The notes: generated by a model not told the origin, from the letters alone. Positions 25,982 to 34,437 are shown, counted from the stretch's first letter. The stretch is 46,258 nucleotides of DNA from Heyndrickxia acidiproducens DSM 23148 (GCF_000374345.1 NZ_KB894000.1:1-46258), one strand, 5' to 3'. A program made the numbers and translations.

Positions 25982-26012
25982 AAAAAGAAAAAGGGTTTTT
26001 CATAAAAAAACC
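25982..26012 (-). terminator. Probable attenuator hairpin in the rpoB leader
   Basis: On the minus strand a seven-pair hairpin (GGTTTTT with AAAAACC, five-base loop; 25994-26012) is followed by CTTTTTCTTTTT. It lies between the rpoB promoter and the rpoB start, 57 bases before the ATG. It therefore looks like an attenuator that lets only part of transcription enter rpoBC. Stem strength is modest. Confidence 0.6.
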
Positions 26013-26127
26013 ACAATATCGCATGACGAGCTATTATTTTATAAGTATTTTCCATTTCATCCAAAATATATACTTGACAAAAATATTTTAGATAGTATAA
26101 CGAAAAATAAGCTATTGGCATTTTTTA

Positions 26128-26156
26128 ATTTTAACACGCAGCAAAATAAGAGTCAA
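26128..26156 (-). promoter_or_regulatory. Sigma-A promoter of rpoBC
   Basis: On the minus strand TTGACT (26151-26156), 17 bases, and TAAAAT (26128-26133) form a good housekeeping promoter. The -35 element overlaps the last codons of ybxB. Confidence 0.7.
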
Positions 26157-26755
26157 CTTTTTTTGCCTCTGAAAACATAATATCCCTTATCTTTGCCAAT
26201 CAAATCGACTTCTTTGAATAATTCCTCCATTTTTTTCCTTGCTGACGGGGCGCCTTGTTTCTTTTGGATCACAACCCATAATTCCCCGTTGCCAGCCAGA
26301 TGCCGGCAGCTCTCTTCAAAAATCCGGTGGACAACTTTCTTCCCTGCGCGAATAGGCGGATTGGTTACAATCAGGGCAAAATCATCCGTACGTACGTTTT
26401 CAAAAATATTGCTCTCGTAAATCTCTGTGTTGCCAATATGATTCTTTTCCGCATTTTTCCTGGCCAGTTCAATTGCTCTTTTGTTGAGATCCACCATATG
26501 GATGGTCCGGTCCGGAAAAGATTTCGCGAGTGCAAGCCCGATCGGCCCGTAACCGCAGCCCATATCAAGAACAGGGCCTTTTAGATCCGGCATTTGAACG
26601 CATTCTGCTAAAACGCGGGAACCGTAATCCACTTCCTTTTTTGAAAAAACACCTTGATCTGTTTGAAAATGCAAAAGATGCCCTCTGAGCGAAAAATCCC
26701 AGAATAAAGGCCTGCTTTCGGAATCAGGTTTTTGCGAGTAGTAATGATCAGCCAT
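26153..26755 (-). CDS. ybxB: Class I SAM-dependent methyltransferase, RsmC-like (YbxB)
   Basis: This 200-residue protein is the methyltransferase found between rplL and rpoB in Bacilli. It resembles the catalytic domain of RsmC-type 16S rRNA guanine-N2 methyltransferases, but the exact target is not established. The SAM-binding motif GPVLDMGCGYGPIGLALAK lies near residues 60-78 and the catalytic NPPI motif is in LIVTNPPIRAGKK near residue 130. The ribosome binding site AAAGAGG precedes the ATG. It lies downstream of the rplL terminator and upstream of rpoB, whose -35 overlaps its end. Confidence 0.92.
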   Translation of the reverse strand: MADHYYSQKPDSESRPLFWDFSLRGHLLHFQTDQGVFSKKEVDYGSRVLAECVQMPDLKGPVLDMGCGYGPIGLALAKSFPDRTIHMVDLNKRAIELARKNAEKNHIGNTEIYESNIFENVRTDDFALIVTNPPIRAGKKVVHRIFEESCRHLAGNGELWVVIQKKQGAPSARKKMEELFKEVDLIGKDKGYYVFRGKKS

Positions 26756-26814
26756 CTTATCGCCTCTTTCCTGGAGGTATGGGGTGATAATCGGAGTGTT
26801 GGGGTAATATTGGG

Positions 26815-26842
26815 AAAAGCCCGCTACAACAGCGGGCTTTTT
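26815..26842 (-). terminator. Intrinsic terminator after rplL
   Basis: A hairpin with stem AAAGCCCGCT / AGCGGGCTTT and a short loop is flanked by A and T runs on both sides, so it could act in both directions. It lies 11 bases after the rplL stop. Partial read-through into ybxB is likely because I see no strong promoter for ybxB. Confidence 0.8.
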
Positions 26843-26852
26843 AAAAAGGAAC

Positions 26853-27218
26853 TTACTTGACTTCTACGCCAGCTCCAACTTCTTCAAGTTTAGCTTTAAG
26901 TTCTTCAGCTTCTTCTTTCGATACGCCTTCTTTAAGCGCCTTAGGAGCATTATCAACAAGTTCTTTTGCTTCCTTAAGGCCAAGGCCTGTGATTTCACGG
27001 ACAGCTTTGATGACTTTGATTTTTTGTGCACCAACGCTTGCCAATACAACATCAAATTCAGTTTTTTCAGCAGCAGCATCTGCACCTGCAGCTCCGCCTG
27101 CAACAGCAACCGGTGCAGCAGCAGTAACGCCAAATTCGTCTTCAATTGCTTTAACAAGATCATTTAATTCAAGAACTGTCATTTCTTTGACAGCAGAGAT
27201 GATTTCTTCTTTCGTCAT
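26853..27218 (-). CDS. rplL: 50S ribosomal protein L7/L12
   Basis: L7/L12 forms the flexible stalk that recruits translation GTPases; it is present in several copies bound to L10. The 121-residue product shows the dimerisation N domain ([20 protein letters not shown]), the alanine-rich hinge near residues 33-50 and the globular C domain with [20 protein letters not shown] and the [14 protein letters not shown] ending. AGGAGG precedes the ATG. It follows rplJ after 61 bases. Confidence 0.98.
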   Translation of the reverse strand: MTKEEIISAVKEMTVLELNDLVKAIEDEFGVTAAAPVAVAGGAAGADAAAEKTEFDVVLASVGAQKIKVIKAVREITGLGLKEAKELVDNAPKALKEGVSKEEAEELKAKLEEVGAGVEVK

Positions 27219-27279
27219 TTTAATATCCTCCTAAATGGTTTTTGTTTTATACAATCCGTTATCCTTCAAACAGCGAATC

Positions 27280-27786
27280 TTAAGCGCCTTGTTCTTCTTT
27301 TTGGTCTGCAACAGCTTTTGCAGCAAGAGCCAGATTGCGGATCGGAGCTTGAAGAACGCTGAGCAACATAGAAAGCAAGCCTTCGCGTGACGGAAGTGCT
27401 GCAATAGCCTTGATATCCTCTACAGTTGCTAAATTCCCTTCGATGACCCCGGCTTTGATTTCCAAAGCTTCATGGTCTTTTGCAAAGTTATTTAAGATTT
27501 TAGCAGGGGCAACAACATCTTCTGCACTGAATGCAATCGCATTCGGGCCGACCAATACATCTTTCAAGCCTGACATTTCTGCAGCATCAACAGCACGGCG
27601 TGTCATTGTATTTTTGTATACTTTGAATTCAACGCCGGCTTCACGCAGCTGTTTACGGAGTTCAGTCACTTCCGAAACATCTAAGCCGCGGTAATCAACA
27701 ACAACTGTAGACACGCTTGATTTTAATTTGCCTGTAATTTCATCTACAACCAGTTTCTTTTGTTCAACTACACTTGCACTGCCCAT
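27280..27786 (-). CDS. rplJ: 50S ribosomal protein L10
   Basis: L10 anchors L7/L12 dimers to 23S rRNA and forms the stalk base with L11. The start at 27786 gives 168 residues, near the 166 of B. subtilis ([20 protein letters not shown]), and follows AGGAGGT. A longer open frame to 27843 would run into the leader terminator and is not used. The C-terminal helix that binds L7/L12 dimers ends [11 protein letters not shown]. Expression is preceded by an L10 leader that the L10-L12 complex is known to bind in Bacteria. Confidence 0.97.
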   Translation of the reverse strand: MGSASVVEQKKLVVDEITGKLKSSVSTVVVDYRGLDVSEVTELRKQLREAGVEFKVYKNTMTRRAVDAAEMSGLKDVLVGPNAIAFSAEDVVAPAKILNNFAKDHEALEIKAGVIEGNLATVEDIKAIAALPSREGLLSMLLSVLQAPIRNLALAAKAVADQKEEQGA

Positions 27787-27975
27787 CTTGACACCTCCTA
27801 TAGATATTCTTGATGAACATTTATACCAAATAAAAACCTCCATATCCGGGACATGGAGGTTTTACGCATACAGCCATAACAGACTGATAATCTATACGTA
27901 TGACCTCGGCAGGAAATTAAGCTTTTTAAGGCACCTGCTGTCTACGGTACAAATGTTTTCTCTTTTTAAGACAAG
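27787..27975 (-). promoter_or_regulatory. L10 leader RNA with terminator
   Basis: Between the promoter and rplJ the transcript has the conserved L10 leader: near its 5' end GTAGACAGCAGGTGCC, then AATTTCCTGCCGAGG (27901-27920), then an 11-pair hairpin (AAAACCTCCAT at 27833-27843 with ATGGAGGTTTT at 27853-27863) followed by T residues. In other bacteria L10-L12 binds this leader and represses its own operon. The sequence and position match well; autoregulation here is inferred from the family. Confidence 0.88.
27833..27863 (-). terminator. Terminator hairpin in the L10 leader
   Basis: A perfect 11-pair stem with a nine-base loop and a following T run sits 46 bases before the rplJ start. In this position it acts as the attenuator of rplJL. 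Confidence 0.8.
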
Positions 27976-27979
27976 ACCC

Positions 27980-28008
27980 ATTATAGCAAGACATGACAAG
28001 CATGTCAA
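27980..28008 (-). promoter_or_regulatory. Consensus sigma-A promoter of rplJL
   Basis: On the minus strand TTGACA (28003-28008), 17 bases and TATAAT (27980-27985) match the sigma-A consensus at all twelve positions, just past the rplA stop. It is the strongest promoter by eye in the window. Confidence 0.85.
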
Positions 28009-28013
28009 AGGGA

Positions 28014-28712
28014 TTATTTTACTGCAAAGGATGACGGGTCAACTTTTACGCCAGGGCCCATCGTCGAAGTAACGGAAACATTTCTCAGGTATGTTCCTTT
28101 AGCAGCCGATGGTTTTGCTTTAGCCAAAGTATCAAATAAGGTTGCAAAGTTCTCAACTAGTTTTTCTGTATCAAACGATGCTTTCCCGATAGGAGCATGA
28201 ACATTACCGGCTTTATCCACGCGGTATTCAACTTTACCGGCTTTGATATCGTTAATGGCTTTTGTGACATCGAATGTTACGGTGCCGGTTTTAGGGTTTG
28301 GCATTAAACCTTTAGGCCCAAGGATACGCCCTAATTTACCAACCTCGCCCATCATGTCAGGGGTTGCAACAATAACATCAAAATCAAACCAGCCTTGTTG
28401 AATTTTATTGATATAATCTGCATCGCCGACATAGTCAGCACCTGCAGCTTCTGCTTCTTTCAACTTTTCGCCTTTTGCAAATACCAAAACGCGTTGTGTT
28501 TTACCTGTTCCGTTAGGAAGGACAACAGCTCCGCGGATCTGCTGGTCTGCTTTTTTAGGGTCAACGCCCAGACGGAAAGCAGCCTCGACCGTTGCATCAA
28601 ATTTTGTGAAGCTTGTTTTTTTCACAAGTTCAATCGCTTCTTGAACAGAATATGCTTTAGAACGGTCGACAAGTTTTAAAGCTTCTGTGTATTTTTTTCC
28701 TTTTTTAGCCAT
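28014..28712 (-). CDS. rplA: 50S ribosomal protein L1
   Basis: L1 forms the mobile stalk that guides tRNA out of the E site. In other bacteria it represses its own rplK-rplA operon. The 232-residue product has Bacillus length, starts [20 protein letters not shown], and has the two-domain L1 pattern with [18 protein letters not shown] near residues 128-145. AGGAGG lies before the ATG. The gene is 109 bases after rplK. Confidence 0.98.
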   Translation of the reverse strand: MAKKGKKYTEALKLVDRSKAYSVQEAIELVKKTSFTKFDATVEAAFRLGVDPKKADQQIRGAVVLPNGTGKTQRVLVFAKGEKLKEAEAAGADYVGDADYINKIQQGWFDFDVIVATPDMMGEVGKLGRILGPKGLMPNPKTGTVTFDVTKAINDIKAGKVEYRVDKAGNVHAPIGKASFDTEKLVENFATLFDTLAKAKPSAAKGTYLRNVSVTSTMGPGVKVDPSSFAVK

Positions 28713-28821
28713 TTTATTTTCCTCCTCGATTGTGGTTTTAACGGATTAACCTCCCACGAAAAAGGTTGCGAGCAAGTTCAGCATCGCAACCTCGTCGGAC
28801 AGAAACCATTGTGCGCATGAA

Positions 28822-29247
<426 letters not shown>

Positions 29248-29408
29248 GAGACACACCTCCTTAAGTCCGTGATGTGGTAATAGGGACATGCCCTCCCACT
29301 CATACAAGTAAATCTCTATTTAAAAATAAAGATGATATGAATTGTCCAGTCTCTGTTCGTCTGCTTTCTGCGCCCCATTCCGGAGCCGTGCCGGAGAACA
29401 TACTGACT
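29248..29408 (-). promoter_or_regulatory. rplK leader, possible L1-binding region
   Basis: The predicted leader is about 160 bases. It contains a GC-rich hairpin (TCCGG, seven-base loop, CCGGA, near 29380-29396) followed by AATGGGGCG. Ribosomal protein L1 represses rplKA by binding such a leader in other bacteria. I cannot show the L1 site from sequence alone. Confidence 0.35.
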
Positions 29409-29414
29409 TATAAC

Positions 29415-29443
29415 ATATTATCATCTACGTATAAGGATTTCAA
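29415..29443 (-). promoter_or_regulatory. Sigma-A promoter of rplKA
   Basis: On the minus strand TTGAAA (29438-29443), 17 bases and TAATAT (29415-29420) lie 12 bases past the nusG stop. Spacing is optimal. Confidence 0.7.
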
Positions 29444-29455
29444 GTTTTTCTCAAA

Positions 29456-29989
29456 TTATATTTTATCAATCTGTTCAAATACCAGGTCAACCGGCGTTTC
29501 TCTGCCGAACATATTGACCATGACCTTTGCTCTGCCTTTGTCGCGGTCCATCTCGATAATTTTGCCGGCAAAGTTTGCAAATGGCCCTTCTTTTACGGTT
29601 ACCGTTTCACCAATTTCGAAATTCACATCAGTCCGTTTTTCTTCCATCCCCATCCGCTTCAGGATTGTATTGATTTCTTCCGGAAGCAGCGGCGATGGTT
29701 TCGATCCCGAACCGGATGAACCAACAAAACCCGTTACACCCGGCGTATTCCGGACAACATACCAGGAATCATCCGTCATCACCAGTTCCACCAGTACATA
29801 ACCGGGAAAAACCTTTCGTTTCACAACCTTTTTCTTTTCATTTTTAACTTCTACTTCTTCTTCTTCAGGCACAACAACGCGGAAAATTTTATCCTGCATA
29901 CCCATGGTTTCCACACGTTTCTCCAAATTTGTTTTTACTTTATTTTCATAGCCAGAATACGTATGCACAACATACCAGTTCTTTTCCAT
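29456..29989 (-). CDS. nusG: Transcription elongation/antitermination factor NusG
   Basis: NusG binds RNA polymerase through its N-terminal NGN domain. In Bacillus it also promotes pausing and intrinsic termination. The 177-residue product has normal length, starts MEKNWYVVHTYSGYENKVKT, and ends with a KOW domain, ETVTVKEGPFANFAGKIIEM (about residues 124-143). Stop codons sit directly upstream, so the ATG at 29989 is the only plausible start. Unusually, the GGGAGGG ribosome binding site lies 21 bases upstream, with a hairpin in between. Confidence 0.98.
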   Translation of the reverse strand: MEKNWYVVHTYSGYENKVKTNLEKRVETMGMQDKIFRVVVPEEEEVEVKNEKKKVVKRKVFPGYVLVELVMTDDSWYVVRNTPGVTGFVGSSGSGSKPSPLLPEEINTILKRMGMEEKRTDVNFEIGETVTVKEGPFANFAGKIIEMDRDKGRAKVMVNMFGRETPVDLVFEQIDKI

Positions 29990-30017
29990 TTATTAGGACT
30001 TGATGTCCGTCCCTCCC
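29990..30017 (-). promoter_or_regulatory. nusG ribosome binding site with intervening hairpin
   Basis: The only good ribosome binding site, GGGAGGG (30011-30017), is 21 bases before the nusG ATG. Between them GGAC (30005-30008) can pair with GTCC (29996-29999) around a five-base loop. Folding that 13-base unit would shorten the effective spacing to eight bases. An alternative partner, GTCC at 30022-30025, could instead loop out the ribosome binding site. Confidence 0.5.
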
Positions 30018-30043
30018 TGCTGGACTTAAATATTTCAACAAAT

Positions 30044-30065
30044 CAAAAAACCCGTTAACCGGGCT
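30044..30065 (-). terminator. Terminator-like hairpin between secE and nusG
   Basis: On the minus strand AGCCCG, a five-base loop and CGGGTT form a six-pair stem including one G-U pair, followed by six T. It ends transcripts from rpmG-secE and, because it is downstream of the nusG promoter, may also attenuate nusG. Confidence 0.65.
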
Positions 30066-30097
30066 AAAATCGTTGTTTATTATCTTCTATTATCTCC

Positions 30098-30126
30098 ATT
30101 ATACCATGATTAAATCAAGACAAAAA
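30098..30126 (-). promoter_or_regulatory. Candidate extended -10 promoter for nusG
   Basis: On the minus strand TGGTATAAT (-10 at 30098-30103) carries the extended TGn element. The -35 is poor (TTTTTG at 30121-30126, 17-base spacing). It would start transcription just before the hairpin at 30044-30065. Confidence 0.45.
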
Positions 30127-30135
30127 TAAAATTCC

Positions 30136-30321
30136 TTACTGTGTGCCGGCAGCCCAGCGGATAATTGCCGAAATGCCCATGTCAACGGCAAGAAAAAATA
30201 AAGCTAAAAATGCAACGGTTGCGATGACCGTAATCGTATATTTTACCAGTTCATTGCGCCCCGGCCAGCTGACCTTCCGCATTTCAGAAGATACATTTCG
30301 GAAAAACTTTGTTATGGACAT
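30136..30321 (-). CDS. secE: Preprotein translocase subunit SecE
   Basis: SecE clamps SecY in the membrane and is essential for export. The 61-residue product is the short single-helix form of Gram-positives. The sequence starts MSITKFFRNVSSEMRKVSWP, with the conserved amphipathic RKVSWPGRNEL followed by one transmembrane helix (about residues 28-50, TITVIATVAFLALFFLAVDM). AGGTGAGAGG lies before the ATG. It is 29 bases after rpmG. Confidence 0.96.
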   Translation of the reverse strand: MSITKFFRNVSSEMRKVSWPGRNELVKYTITVIATVAFLALFFLAVDMGISAIIRWAAGTQ

Positions 30322-30350
30322 GTCCTCTCACCTCCAAAAACCCATCATCA

Positions 30351-30497
30351 TTATTTCGTCTCACGATGGATGGTGTGCGTCTGGCAATGCTTGCAGAATT
30401 TTTTCAATTCTATTCTTGCAGACTGGCTTCCATGTACTACAGTTGTATAATTACGCGAGCCGCATTGCGAACAGGCCAGCGCTGTTTTCTTTTGCAT
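30351..30497 (-). CDS. rpmG: 50S ribosomal protein L33, zinc-binding form
   Basis: L33 is a small large-subunit protein near the E site. The frame encodes 48 residues, starting [20 protein letters not shown] and ending HTIHRETK, with zinc ligands C9, C12, C35 and C38. It occupies the rpmGB position of B. subtilis, directly before secE. The ribosome binding site is weak (GGTGAT, seven bases before the ATG), which may limit expression. Confidence 0.95.
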   Translation of the reverse strand: MQKKTALACSQCGSRNYTTVVHGSQSARIELKKFCKHCQTHTIHRETK

Positions 30498-30551
30498 AAG
30501 ATCACCAGCTGTCTTTCGTTTCTTCAAATTAAATTTTCATCCTATCCCCAA

Positions 30552-30580
30552 AAATAACACGCTTATGCCGGGGTTGTCAA
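30552..30580 (-). promoter_or_regulatory. Promoter of rpmG-secE
   Basis: On the minus strand a consensus TTGACA (30575-30580) is followed after 17 bases by TTATTT (30552-30557), which has a TG three bases upstream. The strong -35 compensates for a weak -10. It abuts the sigH terminator hairpin. Confidence 0.6.
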
Positions 30581-30584
30581 TATT

Positions 30585-30620
30585 AGGGCAGAGAAAGCGG
30601 CATCCCGCTTTCTCTGCCCT
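30585..30620 (-). terminator. 16-pair hairpin after sigH
   Basis: AGGGCAGAGAAAGCGG (30585-30600) and CCGCTTTCTCTGCCCT (30605-30620) form a perfect 16-pair stem with a four-base loop, 16 bases after the sigH stop. The bases after it on the minus strand (AATATTGAC) lack a U tract, so termination may be inefficient or the stem may stabilise the 3' end. Confidence 0.7.
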
Positions 30621-30636
30621 TCTGCAAATCTATCTG

Positions 30637-31287
30637 CTAAAACGTTAACTCTCTCATTTCCAAAAAACGTTCCAGTTTCTTTTTTACCCGCTGTAAAGCG
30701 TTATCAATTGATTTTACATGACGATTCAGTTCTTCAGAAATTTCCTGGTAGGACTGCCCGTCCAGGTACAGGGCGAGCACCCTTCTTTCCAGGTCACTGA
30801 GGAGTTCAGATATTTTGTCTTCAATACGCATATATTTTTCTCTAATGAGTATTAGTTCTTCCGGGTTGGAAATTTTTGCGCCGGTAATGACATCCATGAG
30901 AGTGCGGTCGGATTCTTCGTCATATATCGGCTTGTCCAATGAAATATAAGAATTAAGCGGGATATGCTTTTGGCGGGTTGCTGTTTTGATTGCGGTAATG
31001 ATTTGCCTGGTGATGCACAGTTCGGCAAAGGCTTTGAAAGAGGTAAGCTTCCCCTCCCTGTAATCGCGTATCGCTTTATATAAACCGATCATGCCTTCCT
31101 GGACGATATCTTCGCGATCCGCTCCAATCAAAAAATAGGAACGCGCTTTTGCACGGACAAAATTGCGGTATTTCTGAATCAGGTAATCTAACGCTTCACT
31201 CTCGCCTGTATGAATCCACTCTACCAACTCTTCATCTTTCACGATGCTATATCTCTCGTTATGTGCTACCTCAGCATTTAGGTTCAC
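30637..31287 (-). CDS. sigH: RNA polymerase sigma-H factor
   Basis: Sigma-H directs genes for the transition to stationary phase, sporulation initiation and competence. I choose the GTG at 31287, seven or so bases after a GAGGTCGGGGGG site; this gives 216 residues against 218 in B. subtilis and begins MNLNAEVAHNERYSIVKDEE. Region 2 contains ALDYLIQKYRNFVRAKARSY and ADREDIVQEGMIGLYKAI; region 4 ends with the helix-turn-helix SYQEISEELNRHVKSIDNAL. The extended frame upstream to 31389 overlaps the promoter and is not used. Confidence 0.96.
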   Translation of the reverse strand: MNLNAEVAHNERYSIVKDEELVEWIHTGESEALDYLIQKYRNFVRAKARSYFLIGADREDIVQEGMIGLYKAIRDYREGKLTSFKAFAELCITRQIITAIKTATRQKHIPLNSYISLDKPIYDEESDRTLMDVITGAKISNPEELILIREKYMRIEDKISELLSDLERRVLALYLDGQSYQEISEELNRHVKSIDNALQRVKKKLERFLEMRELTF

Positions 31288-31326
31288 ATATATCCCCCCG
31301 ACCTCTATAAGCATTAGATAGAAATT

Positions 31327-31356
31327 ATTATACAGTACAGAATTTTCGCGCGTCAA
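31327..31356 (-). promoter_or_regulatory. Sigma-A promoter of sigH
   Basis: On the minus strand TTGACG (31351-31356), 18 bases and TATAAT (31327-31332) lie 40 bases before the sigH start. In B. subtilis the sigH promoter is sigma-A type and repressed by AbrB. The surrounding AT-rich stretch would suit AbrB, but no site can be proved by eye. Confidence 0.7.
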
Positions 31357-31360
31357 CCTT

Positions 31361-31870
31361 TCATTGTTCTCCTCTGCGCAGTTTTTCAAAAATTTCTATG
31401 ACTTCTTTACTCAACGGGATCCTCGTAACCGGCTTGTCTTCCTGAATGGATTTAACCCTTTTTTTAATATTCCGCTCTATCATTTCAACTTTAGTCAGCA
31501 ATTCACGCGCTGATAGCCTTAGTGCGCCCTGGCCGAATATTTGCCACTGCTCTGTAAAATCCGAGGTTGCCACATAGATTTGGGTTTTTAAATTATTTAA
31601 TTTGATTGCCATTTTTTCAATGCACTGGTCTGCCGTTTCGTTTTCTTTTGTATAAATCACCTCGACTTTATAATGGCGGTATTTTTTCTCTAAACTTTTA
31701 ACATCGTATGCATCAAAGATGACGATCACTCTGTCATCCGTATAACCCTGGTACTCTGCCATAATTTCCACCAGCCGGTCCCGGGCAGCTCCCAGGTCCT
31801 TTTGTTTTAATTCGCGCAGTTCGGGCCAGGCGCCGATGATATTGTAGCCGTCCACCAGCAAAATATTCAT
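31361..31870 (-). CDS. rae1: Ribosome-associated endoribonuclease Rae1 (YacP, NYN/PIN-like)
   Basis: YacP, named Rae1 in B. subtilis, is an A-site ribosome-associated endoribonuclease that cuts mRNA in a translation-dependent way. The start at 31870 (MNILLVDGYNIIGAWPELRE) matches the family and gives 169 residues. The NYN/PIN acidic motifs are seen in LLVDGYNIIG and VIVIFDAYDVK, and the conserved VATSDFTEQW lies near residue 115. The rlmB stop is one base upstream of the ATG, so translation is coupled. The sigH promoter lies in its last codons and just beyond. Confidence 0.93.
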   Translation of the reverse strand: MNILLVDGYNIIGAWPELRELKQKDLGAARDRLVEIMAEYQGYTDDRVIVIFDAYDVKSLEKKYRHYKVEVIYTKENETADQCIEKMAIKLNNLKTQIYVATSDFTEQWQIFGQGALRLSARELLTKVEMIERNIKKRVKSIQEDKPVTRIPLSKEVIEIFEKLRRGEQ

Positions 31871-31871
31871 T

Positions 31872-32615
31872 TTAATCACCCAGCGGATGGCGGTTTCTGA
31901 ATACCTCATACATCAATAAACTTGCTGCCACAGAAGCATTCAGCGATGTAACATGCCCGGCCATCGGCAGTTTCACGAGAAAATCGCAGGCTTCTTTGAC
32001 AATCCGGCTGATGCCCTTTCCTTCACTTCCGATCACCATCGCCAATGGCAGGTTTGCGTCCATTTTCCGGTAATCCTGGCTGGCGGAAGCATCCGTACCC
32101 ATGATCCAGATGCCGCGTTTCTTCAGATCCTTAATCGTGCGGGCCAGGTTCGTAACACGCACAACCGGAATATGTTCAATCGCTCCCGTGGATGCTTTCG
32201 CAACTGTAGCTGTCAGCGCAACCGAGCGGCGTTTCGGGATGATGACGCCATGGGCACCCACCGCATCTGCTGTTCTTAAAATAGACCCCAGATTATGCGG
32301 ATCTTCCAGTTCATCCAGGATCAAAAAGAACGGAAGCTCATTCCTTTTTTCCGAAAGCTGAAAAAGATCCTCTATTTCTGCATACCGGTAAGCCGCAATC
32401 AGTGCAACAACCCCCTGATGCACCCCGCTAACCATGGCATCAATTTTTTGTTTTGGGACAGATTGGACAAACACGTTCTTCTGTTTGGCCAGCTGCATGA
32501 CCTGCTGCATCGACCCCTTTTGGGAACCTTCCGCAATCCAAATTTTATTGATTTCCCGGCCGGATCTTAATGCCTCGAGTACCGGGTTTTTTCCGGCAAT
32601 GTATTCCTGGTTCAT
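31872..32615 (-). CDS. rlmB: 23S rRNA 2'-O-ribose methyltransferase RlmB
   Basis: RlmB methylates the ribose of a conserved guanosine in the P loop of 23S rRNA (G2251 in E. coli). The 247-residue product has an N-terminal L30e-like substrate domain followed by the SPOUT (knotted) catalytic domain. Motif 1 LDELEDPHNLGSILRTADAV (about residues 98-117), motif 2 VIGSEGKGISR and motif 3 LPMAGHVTSLNASVAASLL are all present. The gene begins two bases after mrnC and runs into yacP. Confidence 0.95.
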   Translation of the reverse strand: MNQEYIAGKNPVLEALRSGREINKIWIAEGSQKGSMQQVMQLAKQKNVFVQSVPKQKIDAMVSGVHQGVVALIAAYRYAEIEDLFQLSEKRNELPFFLILDELEDPHNLGSILRTADAVGAHGVIIPKRRSVALTATVAKASTGAIEHIPVVRVTNLARTIKDLKKRGIWIMGTDASASQDYRKMDANLPLAMVIGSEGKGISRIVKEACDFLVKLPMAGHVTSLNASVAASLLMYEVFRNRHPLGD

Positions 32616-32617
32616 TT

Positions 32618-33043
32618 TTAGCGCGCCTCCTTTCCGTTCCCGGCAATTTCAATCGCTCTTTCGATTAAGGTTTCCATTCTCTCCCGGTTTCCCGCCAGGT
32701 AATGGTAGCCGATCAGTGCTTCAAAAGCCGTGCTGTGCCGGTAAGTTTGCACATCTGTATTTTTAGGAACCGTCCCGGATTTTGCATTTCTGCCGCGTTT
32801 TGCAACCGCCTGCTCTGCTTCTGTCAGCAGCTGTTCCTCGTAAAAAGTTTTTAAAATGGCCGCCTGTGCTTTTGCAGAGACAAACCGGACAGACGCCCGG
32901 TGAAGCTGGTTCGGTTTTGTCCGGCCCTGCAGCAGAACATGGTGCCGGATATACTGTTCATAAACGGCATCTCCCATATATGCCAATGCAAGGCTGTTTA
33001 AGTGTTTAAAGTCGATTGTCTTTTCATTCTGTTCCAACATCAT
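32618..33043 (-). CDS. mrnC: Mini-ribonuclease III
   Basis: Mini-III is an RNase III catalytic domain without a double-stranded-RNA-binding domain; it matures 23S rRNA in Bacillus. The product is 141 residues, starting at the ATG at 33043 ([15 protein letters not shown]), which overlaps the cysS stop by four bases (ATGA) and has GGAG six bases before it. The signature [20 protein letters not shown] and the second motif [19 protein letters not shown] carry the metal-binding acidic residues (D and E). Confidence 0.95.
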   Translation of the reverse strand: MMLEQNEKTIDFKHLNSLALAYMGDAVYEQYIRHHVLLQGRTKPNQLHRASVRFVSAKAQAAILKTFYEEQLLTEAEQAVAKRGRNAKSGTVPKNTDVQTYRHSTAFEALIGYHYLAGNRERMETLIERAIEIAGNGKEAR

Positions 33044-34437
33044 AACCGTCTCCATCTTATGCCCTGGGGCGTATCTTCAAGTACAATATTCATTTCTTTC
33101 AACTGATCGCGAATTTGGTCTGCCAGTTGGAAATTCCGTGCTTTTCTCGCTTCGTTTCTTTTTTCAATCAAAGCTTCGATATCTTCATCAAGCCATTTTT
33201 CATCTTCTAATTTCAGCCCCAAAACAGCGGACAGATCTTCAAATGCTTTGATAAAGGCCTGCAATACTTTCTCAGACGTATTCTTTTCCCGCAAATAATA
33301 GTTCGCCTGTTTTGACAGATCAAAAAGGACGGAAATGCCGTTTGCTGTATTAAAATCATCGTCCATCTCACGGATAAACTGACGATGGAGCGCATCAACC
33401 GCCTCCAGGTATTCCCGGTCATTATCCGCTAAATTCGCACTCGACTGCAGGCGGTGTTTCAAGTTTTGATAGGAAGTCTTAATTCTATCAAAACCCGCAC
33501 GCGCATTTTCCAGCACCTCTTCGCTGTAATTAATCGGATGGCGGTAATGGACCGACAGCATGAAAAAGCGCAGGACCTGCGGATCGTGCTGTTTAATAAT
33601 GTCGTGAACGAGCACAAAGTTCCCGAGCGATTTCGACATTTTTTCATTATCAATATTAATATAACCGTTATGCAGCCAGTAACGTGCAAAAGGTTTGCCT
33701 GTCAGCGCCTCCGATTGGGCAATTTCGTTTTCATGATGCGGAAAGGTCAAGTCCTGCCCGCCTGCATGGATATCAATCGTATCGCCGAGGTACTTTCTGG
33801 CCATCGCGGAGCATTCAATATGCCAGCCCGGCCTGCCTTTTCCCCATGGGCTTTCCCATGAAATTTCCCCTTCTTTCGCCGCTTTCCAAAGTGCAAAGTC
33901 CAGCGCGTCGCTTTTCTTTTCCCCTACTTCAATTCTCGCACCGGATTTCAATTCGTCAATAGATTGATGTGACAACTTTCCATATTCCGGAAAGCTGCGC
34001 GTGCGATAATATACATCACCGCCGGATTCATAAGCATAGCCCTTCTCGATTAATTTGCCAATAAATTGAATGATCGTATCCATGTTTTCGGTGACCCGCG
34101 GGTGGACATCGGCATGGCTGCATCCAAGGGCCGTTACATCCTCAAAATAGGCTTTAATAAAGCGGTCACTGATCGCCGGCACTTCTTCGCCAAGCTCTTT
34201 TGCAGCCCGGATCAGTTTATCGTCCACATCGGTAAAATTCGACACATACTGGACATCAAAGCCGCGGAACTCCAAATAACGCCTGACTGTATCAAATACA
34301 ATCGCCGGCCGGGCATTTCCTATATGGATATAATTATAAACCGTCGGGCCGCAGACATACATTTTTACTTTCCCGGCTTCAAGCGGGACAAATGGTTCCT
34401 TTTTCCTTGTTAATGTATTATACATCTGAATGCTCAT
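33040..34437 (-). CDS. cysS: Cysteinyl-tRNA synthetase
   Basis: CysRS attaches cysteine to tRNA-Cys. The 465-residue class I enzyme has Bacillus length. It shows the HIGH-type motif HIGN at residues 38-41, the zinc ligand C29 in [16 protein letters not shown], further zinc ligands in WHIECSAMA and [10 protein letters not shown], and the KMSKS motif near residue 268. It starts [16 protein letters not shown] inside the end of cysE, overlapping it by 20 bases, and overlaps mrnC by four. Both cysE and cysS are under the tRNA-Cys T-box upstream. Confidence 0.98.
   Translation of the reverse strand: MSIQMYNTLTRKKEPFVPLEAGKVKMYVCGPTVYNYIHIGNARPAIVFDTVRRYLEFRGFDVQYVSNFTDVDDKLIRAAKELGEEVPAISDRFIKAYFEDVTALGCSHADVHPRVTENMDTIIQFIGKLIEKGYAYESGGDVYYRTRSFPEYGKLSHQSIDELKSGARIEVGEKKSDALDFALWKAAKEGEISWESPWGKGRPGWHIECSAMARKYLGDTIDIHAGGQDLTFPHHENEIAQSEALTGKPFARYWLHNGYINIDNEKMSKSLGNFVLVHDIIKQHDPQVLRFFMLSVHYRHPINYSEEVLENARAGFDRIKTSYQNLKHRLQSSANLADNDREYLEAVDALHRQFIREMDDDFNTANGISVLFDLSKQANYYLREKNTSEKVLQAFIKAFEDLSAVLGLKLEDEKWLDEDIEALIEKRNEARKARNFQLADQIRDQLKEMNIVLEDTPQGIRWRRL

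Noticed and set aside
30637..31389. A 250-codon reading frame for sigH
   Set aside because: Its start would precede the sigma-A promoter and the GTG with a good ribosome binding site fits the family length.
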